Below, one piece after another: positions 34,067 through 54,660 of a stretch of 64,000 bases of DNA (its first letter is position 1; the number at the start of each line of letters is the position of its first letter). The notes beneath the pieces were generated by a model that saw only the letters and a program-made list of their open reading frames with translations, was not told the origin of the DNA and searched no databases. This DNA comes from Sitta carolinensis (Eukaryota; Chordata; Aves; Passeriformes; Sittidae). The position numbers and the translations under genes were made by a program. The stretch covers positions 9,910,452 through 9,974,451 of the forward strand of contig CM063294.1 in the NCBI GenBank assembly GCA_032173965.1, given 5' to 3'.

Positions 34067-37000
34067 ATAAATTTTGTGGGGAAATGTTTAAATTGTTCAG
34101 GAGAAGAAACGCTGTTTTCAAGTGCTTATGAAACACCACGGAGTTAAAACGACATGAAGTAAACAAAAAGAAAAAACCCAAAGTCTATAATTTTGCATTT
34201 CCTTTGCCGGTGTTTTGTTGTGCAACTCTGATGTGTATCTGCAGGCTTATTTTTAGCTTTGCTGTGGTCTAAGTTTATGCACTGTAACTTTCACTTTGTC
34301 TCTCATTAATGTGATCCCCATTTGACAAAATCACGGCGACGTTAGTGCGACAGGGAACCCCGACGCAATCTCCCTGTTTCAAAGCCTGAACTTAAAAACC
34401 GCATAATCCATTAAAAAAAATCAAGATACCTTTGTTAAAAAGAGCAGCTTTTCAAACCCGAGAGCTAAACATTTTCACAACAGCGACATAGTAGTAGACC
34501 CTTCCTGTAAAAATACTTCTGGCAGTCCTAACGATCTGAAACTTTAGCAGTTCCTGTTTCCTTTTTGAAACTAATTGTAGAATTAATGCTTCAGAGCGGC
34601 CGGGTTTGCGAGGCGGTCGAGTATCTGCAGGGCTCTCGGGCAGCCATTCATGGGGGCAAACTGTTGGTGCTTCACACAAGTGAATTGGGACCCAGGAGTG
34701 GGGAGATGGGCATGAGCTGCTCAGAACTGAGCCCAGAGCATCCTCCTGCTTGCCAGGATTTCCTAGGAATTCCTGCAGGAATAGGGCAGGCAAGAGGAGC
34801 TGCGTTTGACGCGGAGAAAACAAAATGTGCACGGGTGCAACTTCGATAATTGAATGCAAATAAAGTGAGAAGAAAATCCTTAACGTGGAGGGAGGCAGAA
34901 GAATGTCATGCAAGCAAAGAAGGGATCACTGATGCTAAACACAACAGACAAGGTGATTATGTACCACAGTGTTGACTCTGCCCGTTCATTATTGCTATTT
35001 AGTTGGGTTATTTAAGCAGCTACCTGGAGGTTAAGTAAGCACAGCAGCAGGAAGGGGAGAGGAGGAGAGAGGGCAGGGGGAAAAAGAAAGTAAATTTTGC
35101 ATTCTGGTTTGTCGTTTCTAGCACTTCCTTGGCTCCACTGGCAACAAGCTAACCTATCCTGGGTAAATTTATTTTATTATTTGGTAGTATGAGAAGAACG
35201 AGCTGAGTCCAGCAGCCCACTCCTCCCATGTCACGTTGTGACTGTGTGGAGGTGACAGGGGGCTGAAGGTGTTTGTCTCCACTAAAGGCCTCAGAAGTAG
35301 ATCTGCTCTTTACCCTCCTGCTCTGCATTCTCAGAGGGAGATGATTTTTTAACTGTTGATGAAGTCCAAGAAGTGCCATGATCTTCCTCCTTGCCTGTCC
35401 CACTGCCAGGTGGAACCTGATCTGGGGTTTTCTGGAGTCTTTGCAATGTCCCCACTGACTGACCCCACCAGGTGTCAGCCAGTTCCTTCAGTTCTCTGCC
35501 TTCGCCTGGGAGAAGCTTCTCCCCATCTCCCCTTTTAATGCTGGGAATGAGGCTCTTCTGAATTTGTCCCACCTCCTGCTGTAATACATGTAATTCCATT
35601 TTCCAAGGCTTCTTGCTAACCATCTGTATCTCTGGGGCACTGATGTGGAAGCAGCTCAAGGTGGGGGTCCCAGCTGGGGTCAGGGGGTTTCTCGTGTCTG
35701 TGCTGGGGGCACTTTCTGTGCATCCCCTTTATCCCAGTTCACAGCTGTTGTGCCTCACTGGTGGAAATGAGGGGGCACAAACCAGGTGAGACTCTGGGCC
35801 CATTAGTGGCAATTAGTGGCAGCCTCTGTTTTATCAGCTATAAAACCCCAGCCGAGGGGCGCTCAGGTTTAAGGGGAAGGCCTGCAGCAAAACTACAGTT
35901 AAAAAAATTAAAACTACTAAAGGTAACACAGGCCCATTCCTGATATTATTTATGGAATTATTAAGTATTTTTGTAATGCATAATATAAATATTGCATGTT
36001 GCCATTTAAATTGTGTAAGAGTCAGTGCATGCTTGGGATTTGTGCCCCTTTTGGAAGTACCACACCTCTTACCCTTTGTGGGTTACATTTGTAAGGACTG
36101 AAAAAGCAGTTCGTTCCATATTAAGGTAACTTACTTTTCTGTCAGTATTTTCCACGCTTCCATTTCAAATTGATCTCATTCCTTAAAATGTGTTTCATCC
36201 ATAGAGCGTGCTTCTTAAATTTCAGTCTCTATTTTATCGTTAGCTCTAGGGAGACCCAGCTCAGATGTCATTTTACCTGCTGAGTTTTTTCCCCCAATTT
36301 CTTGTTTTAAGTTCTGTGTTTTAGAGGCTGAAAAGGTCACAGCAAGCTCGAGGGTAGTGCTGATGCTCAGATGCAGAGGTGGTCATCCCTCCAAGGCTGG
36401 GGCTCTGATCCCAGTCTGGGGTGCCACCCTAAAAGATTTAGAAACCTCAGTGCCAGCAAAAGATGCTGTTGCAAAGGAAAGTCCACTCTTATTTTGCTGC
36501 TGGGGGGCTGGTGGCTAGGAGCAGGGGTGGCTGGAAAACACCACCCTGTGGGGCTGAGGTGGAAATCCTGTCCCTCAGGGGCTGTGAGCACCAACCCAGC
36601 CCGGGTGCAATGCCGGTCCCTCACTGCTGGTGGGGGCAAGCACAGACTCCTCTCGAAATGTGAACACACTGCCTTTCCACAGTTTTAGCTTGAAGGATTC
36701 TCCCTGGGCTGTCTTAGAGTCAAATTTCTCAAGCCAGTTGATCCTCTGTTTGTTTTGGTCTCCTCTGCTCTGGTAGGGCCTTCTCCTCACTTATTTATAT
36801 CCCTGCAGCTCCGGAGGTGCTCTCTGGAAAGCGCTGGATCAGGAGGTTCAAGGGAAGAATCAGGCCCAGGCGCTTTCTCAGGAGCTACCAGGAAAATGCC
36901 TGGGCTGTGCAGCTTTTGTAATTAAAAATGCATGAGCTCTCTCTCTTCTGCCTTTTTTTTTTTTTTTTTTTTAATGAATAGGACCCAAAGTATACCAAGC

Positions 37001-37351
37001 CCTGCTGGATTTTTTTTTTCCTTTCTTTCTTTTTTTTTCCCCCCCTTCCTTTTAATGCTATTAGGTTTATATTTTATTCTGAATTGAAAAGAAAATTGTG
37101 GTTGTCTTGACTACTAAAAAAACCCATCCTACACACCGCTGGAGAGATGTGCAACAGAGAGGAGGGAATTTAGCTGTACTCAGCTTGTGTTGTTTTACAA
37201 CTGCAGGTCTTGGAGCAGGTTTGGTGGAGGTGCCAGGTCTCTTTAGCCTGAGCTGTGGTTTGCAACTTGCTGAGCCTTTGCTTACCGTGCCGTGCTTTGA
37301 TTTTCTCCAAACTCAACTTTATGTAGAACTGAAAATGTGTTTTATTTCTAG

Positions 37352-37425
37352 GCAATAGTATATGAAGGCCAAGACAAGAACCCAGAAATGTGCCGAGTTC
37401 TGCTCACGCATGAAATAATGTGCAG
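37352..37425 (+). CDS. EBF1: EBF1 coding exon 5 (zinc-knuckle His and first Cys)
   Basis: 74-nt exon encoding AIVYEGQDKNPEMCRVLLTH and EIMC (residues 138-161), then two bases of Ser162. Borders are ttctag|GCA and TGCAG|gtaaga. H157 and C161 are the first two ligands of the COE zinc knuckle (H-x3-C-x2-C-x5-C), a zinc-binding element unique to this family and needed for DNA contact. The remaining ligands are in exon 6. Confidence 0.95.
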
Positions 37426-44241
<6,816 letters not shown>

Positions 44242-47200
44242 TAAGGACTGCTATTGTTTCCTTCCATTTTTTTTTTTTTCTTCTTCCCTCTCCTCATTAT
44301 AATGAAACACCTGCCCCGTGTTGCTAATGGGGAAGAATTAGGAGGCTATGCGGATGAAATTTTGGTTTTTTTTGATGCAGAATTAGTTGTGCTTTGCAGT
44401 TGTGATTGCCTTGGAAGGGCCATATGTGGGAGAACGGAGGGATACTGGAGCACCCTGCTCTGTGGAGGGCTCCAGCTCTTGTAACTGATTCATGTGCATA
44501 AAGAGGAGATTTTTCTTTCTGACTTTCTGTGACTCAATTCACATGCTATGCCAGGGAAGCTTCAGGAATAAAATAATAATAGTTTGTGATTTATGAAATG
44601 TGGTTGGGTGCTTATAAATATTTAACTTTTATTTGAAAAATGTTTGAATCATTATCACTCAGCTACTGTAGTTCTGTTGGATGCAATCCATCTACATTTT
44701 AAGGCTTTTATTTATGCATAAAAACAGTTAAGAAAATAGATCTGCAATGTAAGGTTTTTTCCCCTCCTCTTATTTTCTTTGGTTGGAATACTATTTTGAC
44801 TGTATTGTCAGTTGATTAATTCATTTTTGCCTGTCTTAATTATTGTGTTTTTAAACAGATCCATATTGCTAATCTGACATCACTGAGTAAATCATTGTAG
44901 TACAATACATTTATTCTTGTTGTTCTGAGCCATGTGTAGTTTCTGTTGCTTGCCAGTTATGCAAAATGGTAGCCAAAGAGCCATTTTTACATTTTAATTG
45001 TCCAAATGTGTTGTCCAGAGCTGTGTGGGACAGCCAGGGTATTGTGCAGCATTGCTCTCATCCCAGCTCTCAGTTCTTGGATGGGTTGGGTAGGAAAGTG
45101 CTTTTATTGGAAGCTTATCACAGATGTTTTGATTAGCTGTTATAAGTAACCCTGAGAATGTTTAAATCTCAGAAGATATCCCTATCTATTTTAACTAGGC
45201 CCATTTTCATCTTTTCTGAGCATCAGGTAGCACCAGAGGAAGTGCGTGTGGGGGGAAGCCCCCCACTGAAACCTGTACAGAGCTGTGTTTTATAAGTATG
45301 CTGCAGAGCTGAACACTATAAACATGGTGTTAGAGTGGCATTTTGAGCAACATGAAAGCTACAAAATTCACATGAATTTTTCATTGTACTGGAAAGTGAG
45401 ATGTTAAGATGCTAATGGCAGGTTTACAGAAATATTTTGTTTAACTATCTAGTATGCAAAACTGCCAGTTGCAAATCATTTTAAATTTTGAAAGCCAGAG
45501 ATGCTGTCTGTTACATGCTTCCTGCAAAATGAGGAAAATGGGTACAGGAAAAACAAAACAACCCAGCTTTAGCTTCCTAGCAGTGATCCATTCCTCAGTC
45601 TTTACATGAATTGATGCAATAGTTACCAACTTTGAAGTTTCTTCTTAAAATGCAAGCTAAACACAATTCAAAGCTGACAATACAAACCCTGCCTTGCCAC
45701 CCACACTGAATCACACTTGGCTTGTGAATGGGTTAAGCTTTTAGGTTCTTCACTTGGTTTTAAATTGTGACTTTGATACAGAAGGTTGATATGACTGTGG
45801 TTTGAATAACACTTGATTTTGACCTGTTCCTGTGGGTTGCAATGGCATAAGAAATTTGACTCAGCAGTACTGTAATTAGCCCTCCCCGTGTTTTTGAAAC
45901 AGGATTGTGTTACCTGGATTGCATTAGTGTGGCTTCTATTGTTGCCGCTTCGCATCTGTCCCAGTAGGGTACTTAAAACCTTTTCTTGGCTGGGGCTAGT
46001 TCAAACAATTTAGGCCAAGCAAGTATGTGCTTTATACAGTTAGTGGCTTTAGTGATGTTTCTTGTGACATTTATCCTATTCATTTTTCTTGTCCCCTTTG
46101 GTTTGGAAAGGATGAAGTGATTTATATGGAGCCTTTTTACCTTAAAGCGAGTCCTTTAAAATTGCTCTGTGATTAAAATGCCTGCACAAGTCAGGCCATG
46201 TGCTTGGTTGTGCTCCATTGTCACTTCTCTGTGCACACAGTTTTTAACTAATATGTCAGTTGATATGCAAAGCCATATTTAGTTATTTTTATTTGCACTG
46301 AGCTTAGAGAATTCATTTACCATTTGGGCTAAAGCACTCCCACATGCCTGATGCTCTGATCAAGTCTTTGCCTATGGATTTAATCTAACTCTTGCATCAA
46401 GTCTTGTGAATCCAGAGACTCTGACCTAACATAGAGTTTAACAGGGAATCTATCCATGGGATTTTTGACATATGTACTTACATGGAAATGTTATCCTCTT
46501 CTGACAAGTTGGAATACTATTTGGGATTGATTAATTCTCTTTGATGAGGCTGGAGAGACTTGGGATAGAGGGGGCTCTGGCTTTGTGGTGGTTTGGTGAA
46601 GTTGGAGAAAAGGCTCTTTGGCAACTTCAAAGTTACATGTGTTGTATTCTTTTCAAGCCCTGGATATATGTGAAATCAAACTGTACATTTTTCTTTAATG
46701 AAAATGTGGGTTTTAAGAAAGAAAGTCTGTGGCTGTGTTTGAAACTTTATTCTTTAGAAAATTGTTTTATACTTTGCTCTATTATAGTATCAGCAGATAC
46801 AGCACTGAAAGAGAACTAAAGAAATTTATACTCATGTAAAATAGTGATTTAAATTTTCTCTGGAGAACAAAATAAATCTATTATGATTACAGAGCAGTCA
46901 AACCAAGGAAGTTTCTTGGAAACCTCTGTGTGTATCTGTATCATCTTCTTAGCATAGCCTGTATATTTTATCACTAATCCAGTTACATGTGTTGAGATGA
47001 AGATCTGATGAACAGGAACTCATTTTAAAAGGGGTATTATTGCCACAATACAAATGCACAATTCCTCCTACGAGTGCAGTGGCAGGGCTGTATTGTAATC
47101 ACACTTAAAGAAAACACAGAGCACTTCCTGTTATTAAATTAAATTCTAGATTGATTTAACTTTCAAATTGTAACTCATATTTGAATTTAAAAGGTTCGCA

Positions 47201-50200
47201 ATAAAATTCCTGTGAAGAAATTGAATAAATTGTAGTTTTATTACCACTCTGGATATCCTGGTGTCCTAACCTTTTTCCTTACAGTTATCTTAGTTCAATA
47301 AATAAAACCTCATTAGACTATTCCCATTTCAACGAGTTTATTAAATTTTACAGGAGTAATTAGCATAAGCTGTGCTAATTTTTCTGGAAGACTAATGAGA
47401 GAGCTTCCTAATTAGGTTTGCTTTGTAAGAATCAGAAAAGATGATAATGACAAAAGTCACATAGGGGAGAAAGTGGGGCTTTCTGTTATTCCTTGGCTCA
47501 GGAAAAAGGCTCCTCTCTTGGCACTCTGTTCCAAACTTTTAAACCAAATTTACCATTGTCAGGACTGATATTTAATGGTGTAACCAGTGCCTGCTGGGCC
47601 CTCTTTACCTTTTATGGCTGCACCCAGTCCATAGGAGTCCTACTGCCTGATAAAATAGGAATAGCCACTGCAATCCCAAATATAGTGGCAGAAAATATAT
47701 ATACCAAATATATCATGTGCATCCTGCTTGAGACATTGCATGGAAAAAGGGTTGAAAACAGGCAGTTGCTGCCTCATCCCAAAGTTTGCTTCTTCCCAGA
47801 ATACTTGAGCAGGCTGGTGACAGTGACCTGGGATTGGCATGGCTAATGTTTACCAGTGGAGGCAGGAGCTGTAGGGAGAATCTGGCCACTGTCTGTCTGT
47901 TGGATTGTCAATCTTCAGGGAGTCAAGGGGCTCTGTGCTGGAGCTCCCCTGGGAGGGACCCCGGGGCAGGGGGTGGCCAGGGCTCTTCTGGCCCTGCTCT
48001 GGTAATGCACTGAAGGTCTTGTGGCATTTTGGGAGCAATGAGGAGGTTTGTGCCTTTTCAGTGCCATCACAGCTCTTGTCCATGGAGCAGGGGTGGGTTG
48101 GAGGTTGTAATATTTCATATGCCTTGATATCAGATGATACCAAAATACACTTTAATGCATGATCTCCTACCAGTGTCTGAAAGGCCTCTGTGCTTCCAAC
48201 ATGTGCAGGATGCTCATCTGGGCTCTCTGTAGCCTGTCCCAGCACACCCAGCCAACTCACCTACAGATGGGTTTGAAGTCTTTCTGCCTGTAACCTGAAA
48301 AGTTTTATGTTTGCGGGTAGGATTTCACTGTGCAATGACATGAAAAACTCATTACCTCTGTTTTACTGCTTTACAAGTTATCAGGTAGTGGATTGTATTT
48401 TACAGGCCTGATCATCTTTTCATCCTAAATACCAGGCAGGTGGAAAAGTGACTGGGAGGACTGTATCACACTCCCTCATCCTCCCCACAAACACACTGCT
48501 TAGGTAAATGTGGCAAATAATGCGTTTTGCAGTAGCTTTCCATGTCTGGAGGGAGGGGGATGGAGATGCAGGCAGGGGGACAAGGTCCTGCCCTCCAGGA
48601 GAGGTTCTGGCAGGGGAACAAGGTGGGTTTTGCTGAGAGGGAGCTGCTGAGGGCTGCTGTGCTGCAGGGTTGGGGTCAGTGACCCCACCAGCCTACAGGG
48701 ACGTGGGCTCATCAGAGCATGGGTGTCACAGCAAAGTGGCAGGAGCTGCCAGGTGCTCTGGTGGCCCCTTGGCAGAAGTGCCAGTCCCTGCCCTGTCCTG
48801 GTCATATCCTTGTCCCCCGACCATGTCAGTACCAGCACTGGCTGTGGAGTCAGGGGAAGCTGTGCCTGCCAGTGTCCTGCTTCCACCAGGGATGGGCTGG
48901 GGGAGCCTGGGGGTCCCATCACTGCTGGGTCCTTGGGTGGGTCTTCCACACAGGAGGGCAGGCATGGAGCACTCTGATAGACATCCTAGGTGCAAAATAT
49001 CCCTGGGCGTGAATATTTGGCTGTTACCTGGAATTTTGTGCTGGAAATCCCCCTGCTCATTGCTGTACCCCTTCCAGAGCTAGATGGGAGTTACTGATCC
49101 ATCAGGGAGGAGTCAGAGGAGCAGAAGCTGGGTGACAGAGCTACCCCCAGCTCTGCACAGAGATGTCTCCCAGGCTGTCTTTCCAGGCTGTGCTGCCTAA
49201 ACCCCCTGGGCCTTTGAGCAGGGGTTCAGAGGCAGAAGTTGGCCTCGAGCGCTTCGTGCGCGCTCCGGGAGCCTGTGAGCCCACAAATCTCTGAGAGGGG
49301 AGGGACCCAAACACGTCCCCCAGGATTTGCTTGTGATTGATGCAGCTGAGAAGCATTACCCAGAACATTTCCCACATGACTTAGGCAACCAAAGGCATTT
49401 TGAGCTGTTGTGAGATAAATGGGAGACTCTGATCAGTAGATGCTTCTCACACTGAGATTCAGGCTTGCATGCTTGCCCCTCTATGCGTGCTCCTCATGCA
49501 TGTGGTGTCAGTCTTCTTTCTGGTGGTGAAATCACTAGAGCTGGGGGTAACTTTGCAAGGATTCTTGCAAAAACCTCTTCGTTTCGGCCTGGTGGTGTTG
49601 GCACATATCGCTGCTGCTTATAAATTCCTTTATTTTGCTCTTGGGGCTGAATGAACTTGGTCAGGGTCAAAACAGCTTCTGCTTATTGTTTGTTTGATTA
49701 CTTTTCTCTCTGCCTCCAAGTATAAGAATTTTTGTATGATCTCAGAAGTATTATGCAAAACCTTAATTTGGTCTGAGCTTCACTCAGAAGGTTTGTGAGT
49801 TTCTCAGCAAACCTGTTCTGCGTTTTCAGTTTGTTATTAAATCCCAAACCAGGCAAGTCTTATGTGGTTTTGGGTTTCACTGCAAACATTTCACACTACT
49901 CTAATAGATACTTGCTTCTCTCAGTGATGGCTTTTGAATCCACAGCTAGTGTTTGGGGCTTTAGTTAACTGTGATCTTAGGCTTGATTATTACTATTTAA
50001 TATCATTGGTGATGTAGCAGAGGCTTCTATTGCAAAGCAGCCTCATTGTGCTGAATGCTCTCTAATTTCTAAGTAGGAGATGATCCCATTCCTGAAGAGA
50101 AATGGTTCTACTGATGCAGAGTAAAAACTGAGATTTTTCTAGGGAGGTTAAAAGCTTGTGTTGAATGTCCTGGGGAGGAAGGGAACTGAAGACAAGATTT

Positions 50201-52848
50201 TTGCTTTTGGTACTTGACTGTTAGTGCTCACCCACAGCCATGGGCTTGGCCAGCTGTGACTTGAGTGCACCCATGGGATGTGCTGGCCCTGCTCTCAGCA
50301 TGTCCACGTCAGTAAGACCCCTGGGCTCTTCCTGAAAATCTCCTGCTCAGCAAGGGCTGACAGTTTTAGGAGACTAAATTGGTTTGTTTTAGTCCATCCT
50401 GAAGACCCTGTGGATTTTCTTGTGCAAAGGAATCTAGCTGAGGCCTCATGGGTTACTCAGCTGCTCCATTCCAGGGGCAGGATTTGGGTATTTGAGGTTG
50501 GGGGTGCTTTAAGGAGCTTGGTGCAGTGATCTCCTGCAGCAGCAGGAAAGCTCCGAGTGCTCTGGTCCCAGTAGGAGCCCAGGGCCTGGCAGGGTGATCC
50601 ATCCCTTTGCTTTTTTGTCACAAAACTTTAAATGTGCTCTTCGTACCCAGCAATTTCTTAATGTGAGCTCCTTCTTCAAAGCATGTCCTGCAGCAGGGAG
50701 GATGTGCTGGGCACAGTGGGCTCCCTGGCTCCATGCAGTTCTTCTCTCTCAAGAGTGGGGATTTTTTTTTTTTTTGGGGAGGAAACAACCCCCCCTGTCT
50801 TGTTCTCATATGCATATATATACACACATAGTTTCTGGAGTGGATAAATTTCCTCTTCCATCTTAACACCTGATTTATTTCCATATTTGCTGTCGCAGTG
50901 GGAATGCATACATGAATAAGAGCAATGGGGAAATGTATTTGCAAAGATCATCCTCAGTTTTAATGCAGATTAGCTAAAATTCTTCTGAACGTGAAAATGT
51001 ATCTCAGCTCTATCCCAGTGTTTACTGGATGAAAACACAACCCAGGTTTTTATTCTGCAGGAGCTGAGGTGTGTGAGTAGTTTTCTTCATGTGAGTTTTC
51101 ATAAATGTTTGCATGTTCCAGCCACCAAAATGTTTCTTAAAAGTAATTTGCCACACTTATTAAAATAACTATGTTAAAGTCACAGGGCACTCTGTCTGCT
51201 GGAAGTATTTAATTTTAATACAACATCTAACTAATACATTTAAAAGAGAGTAAGAAACACTTGTAGATTACTGTGCAAATCATGACTAAGTTTCTAGAAA
51301 TGGTTTTAACACTGTCCTCAGAAGGCAGCAAGTCTGTAGTAGTAGTGGGAAATGTTGCTATGAATTTTCCTCTTTCCCTGTAACATCGTGATATTTTTTC
51401 TGTAACAGTTCTGGAAAAGTACAGAAAACCCATACAAAGTTCCCAGTGTGTCACATTAGCAACTTTGCATAGGTAGTTTGTGATCAGAATATATTACTGT
51501 ATCAACTGGGTGTTTACTTTTTTTGCTAAGGACATTATTTAAGAGATTTTTTTTTTTTTCTTTTTAAGGTGGAAGGAATAATTTTCTATCTGCTTTTTAA
51601 AAACGGTGTCTGGAAGTAGGAAATACAAATACAAATTTTCTGTTGCTGTTAATGTGTGAATGATATGAAATTAGTTATTAAAAGGCTTTATATCAAGTCA
51701 CTGAAATTATATACTGGGCTGTAGTAAGGTGACCCAGATATAGAGCCTTTCAGAGCAATCATTGAAATGCTATGAACAGTGCTGTTTTGTCTTTGGTTTC
51801 TTGCTGCCTCTAAAGGTGTAGGCAGATGAAGATAACTTTAAAAAGAGCTATTTCTCCAATTACAAGCTTTTGTCCAAGAGCGAAGAAAGATTTTTAGACT
51901 AACAGCATTCACTATAACAAAATTAAATTCCCTTCATCTGACAAGAAGTGGAGCCTGGCAATAGTTTGGGATTTTTTGTTGGGGCTGGAGCAGCAGCTGC
52001 CCTCTGTACCCGTGCTTTTCCCAGGGAGGAGGTGACCCCGAGTGGGGGGAGTGAGGGCACTGGGCGCTGTCCCCTTCCTTTGGGGACATCATTTCCCCTT
52101 CCCAGGGCTTGGGGAGGGCTGAGGGAGCAGCATCCCACTGCCACCCCCCTGCCCTGCCCTGCCAGGAGGCCTGGCCAAAGCGTTTTGGGTTTGTAAGAAC
52201 ACGTCCAGTCTGGCATTCCACAACTACGGCATCTCGCTAACGGGCTGAGGCACCAGAGTTCAGTAATGTAATATAAAAAGTAATGGTGTTAGCTAACACA
52301 TCCTTAATAAGATATTGTCTGCTGCTCTGCCATATGCTACCGAGCAGGCTTTCCCTCTGTGGGGCTTTTGAGTTCTCTCAATAAGATTATTTCAAATACT
52401 CTAATCCTGAATCATTGACATGAATACAAAAGCCTAGTGACATCTAATAGATGCCTCTTAGCTTTGCTTTTCCTCTTGTTCCTTTCCTTTTTCTTCTCTT
52501 TTTACCTGACAAAAAGCTTACAGACACTTGGGCTCTGTCTCTCAGTACCAGCATGTGGGTCCCCTCATGAAATATAAAGGAGGAAAAAGGGCTGACATAG
52601 GGCTGATAAGCCACTGAGCAAAGGACCATAGAATTAAAAGTAAATGCCAGTAAATCCTACCCTGTACACTCAGTTGTTCTTTTATTGTCTTCTTTAATTC
52701 TTCCAGTGCCATGCTGGGCTAAAAAGAGATGAAAAGTGGTGCTACCAAAATACAAAAGGTGATGCTGCAATGCCAGGGTCGTATAGGCTTGCTTGATTCT
52801 TGGGTTTTCTTAGTGCTCCTCTCACCTTGACTTTCTAATCAGAGTTGC

Positions 52849-52889
52849 AAACATTCAGCTAAACACATAATTCAATTAGCTGAATGTTT
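52849..52889. repeat. Perfect 14-bp inverted repeat (hairpin)
   Basis: AAACATTCAGCTAA (52849-52862) and its exact reverse complement TTAGCTGAATGTTT (52876-52889) flank a 13-nt AT-rich loop. An A13-type run follows at about 52,915-52,929. Function unknown. Confidence 0.85.
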
Positions 52890-53998
52890 AGGTCATGTTT
52901 TTCTAAGATTAATTAAAAAAAAAAAAAAAGAAGACATCCTCGAGTGACATGATTGTGACCCTGGAACTGATTAATTTTATATAACTAAATGTTTATAACT
53001 AAATGTTAGAAAGACAATATTCCAATGTGAGTGTCTAGCAATCAAAAAAATGGTCATCCTCTTAGAGTTGTCTCAATGACTTTCAGAGGCAGAAAATAAT
53101 TTTCTGTTCATCACCATTTGGATTTTGACAAACTCTTCATCTGTTGACTCCAAAATCTGCCTTTGGAAAAAGTTACTGGTGGAAGATATAGCCAGTGTCT
53201 ACGATGGCCTAAAAATAAGCTATTTAAAGCACAATACTTTTCCTTAATTTTTATCCATGGTTTTGTAGAGAGACTCTCAGGCTCTCCTGATTAGGACAAC
53301 CATCATGTTCCACCCAGCTGAGTCAGGGCTCCTCTGTAAACCCCCTCTATATAATCCTTCAGTTGGATTTTTTGGCATCTGCATCACTACATAACCATTG
53401 GCTGACTTCCCAGATGTTAAGTCACTTTGATAAGTGGATGTTAAAAACCACTTTACCTAGTTCAGATTTTGTAGAAAGATGACACAAGGAGAGGAGAAAT
53501 GTATTCTGTATTCATTATACAGTTCTTTGCTCTGAAAGAAGAATAAAATTAGCCATGCTCAGAGCTATTAAGATGTGATGGTCGCATCTCCTCCCAGCTG
53601 CTCCAGGTGCCTCCAATCTCCTGCACGAGCTGGGATTTGGCTGCAGAGGGAGTCTACACCCTGGAATATCTTTCGGGGGGTTTTACAGGCAGGAGAAGGA
53701 AAGGACCTGCAGCTTGGATCAGGATTTACCCATTTTTAAAGAAAAAATTAGGAAATTCAGCTGCGTTACAAATGAGTGCCCTGGAGTTTTCTGTGGTCTG
53801 GGCAGGATTTGTTTGTCATGCTGGGGTTTATGTGTTAAGAGCAGCTTTTTAAAACTTTTCTTCTTGTCTCTGAGTCTTCCTGTTGGTACCATGGCCTGGT
53901 GCTACTGGGCCCTGCTGGGCTCTGAGGCTGCTGAGTGAGGGATGCACAGTGGCACAGCCTCTGCCCTGTGGAGCTGTTTAGGCAAGACAATCCCTGGG

Positions 53999-53999
<1 letters not shown>

Positions 54000-54047
<48 letters not shown>
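54000..54047. repeat. T48 homopolymer
   Basis: Uninterrupted run of 48 T. On the minus strand it is an A48 tail. No retroposed gene or SINE was recognised next to it, so its origin is unknown. Confidence 0.95.
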
Positions 54048-54048
<1 letters not shown>

Positions 54049-54239
54049 AAGCACAGTGAGCTCCATAATAGCTCTGGCATTCTGAAAAATGGAATAAACT
54101 GTACTGTGGTGTAGGAGGAAAACTCACTGAACCCCATTATATGTACGTAAATTGTCATCTGTTGTGTACCACGTGGCAGGAGAGAGGAACTTTCCTGTTC
54201 TTTTTCTTGAAGAATTGCCCTGCTGTGACAATGGTAACT

Positions 54240-54660
54240 CAATTTGTCAGAAATTACAAGAGCATTAATACATCATGCCCTAATGTTTCATTAGTGCATT
54301 AATACTTTTGAAGTCATCGGAATTTCCCTAATAAATGTCTTCAAAGTTGGCTGGCCATTCATAAATTTGAGTTTTCAGCAATATAATTGTAATTGAGACA
54401 CCTATTTTCCCCGATTAATCCTTGGAGTTTGCATGTAACAATCAGCCCTGTTGACATCTGCACTTGAAAGAATAACAGGCTGTTCGTTAATATTTGTGTT
54501 ATTGCAGAGTGGCATGATTTGGAGGGGGGGGGGAACAAGGAGACTATTCTTGGGGAAACAAAAGAGAATTTTGGGAATGCTTTTTGCCATGGTAACCCAG
54601 TTATCTCTCATTAATCTGTCACCTGTGAAACGAGTTCCAGACTTCGACACTGCGCAGCAT
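54240..54660. promoter_or_regulatory. AT-rich block with clustered homeodomain-type motifs (candidate conserved non-coding element)
   Basis: TAAT/ATTA-type words are dense, including a direct repeat of GCATTAATAC (54262-54271 and 54296-54305), CATTAATCTGTC and GATTAATCC. The block lies in a developmental-gene intron, where such elements are common. Conservation cannot be seen from one sequence. Confidence 0.3.

Larger units (their letters stand above)
28501..37351 (+). other. EBF1: EBF1 intron 4 (8.9 kb)
   Basis: Large intron, GC-rich for its first 330 nt and then AT-rich. It holds T/A tracts (about 29,067-29,084; A-rich 29,469-29,520; 33,770-33,786; 36,953-36,973), a (CA)n stretch at about 30,794-30,807 and three MITE-like relics at 33.19-34.07 kb. 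A minus-strand open frame of unclear origin lies at 35,291-35,659. No exon was found between exons 4 and 5. Acceptor tttatttctag. Confidence 0.85.

Noticed and set aside
48500..48949. 149-aa minus-strand frame in EBF1 intron 6
   Set aside because: GC-rich patch, Pro/Leu-rich peptide without domain, and overlapping open frames on the other strand.
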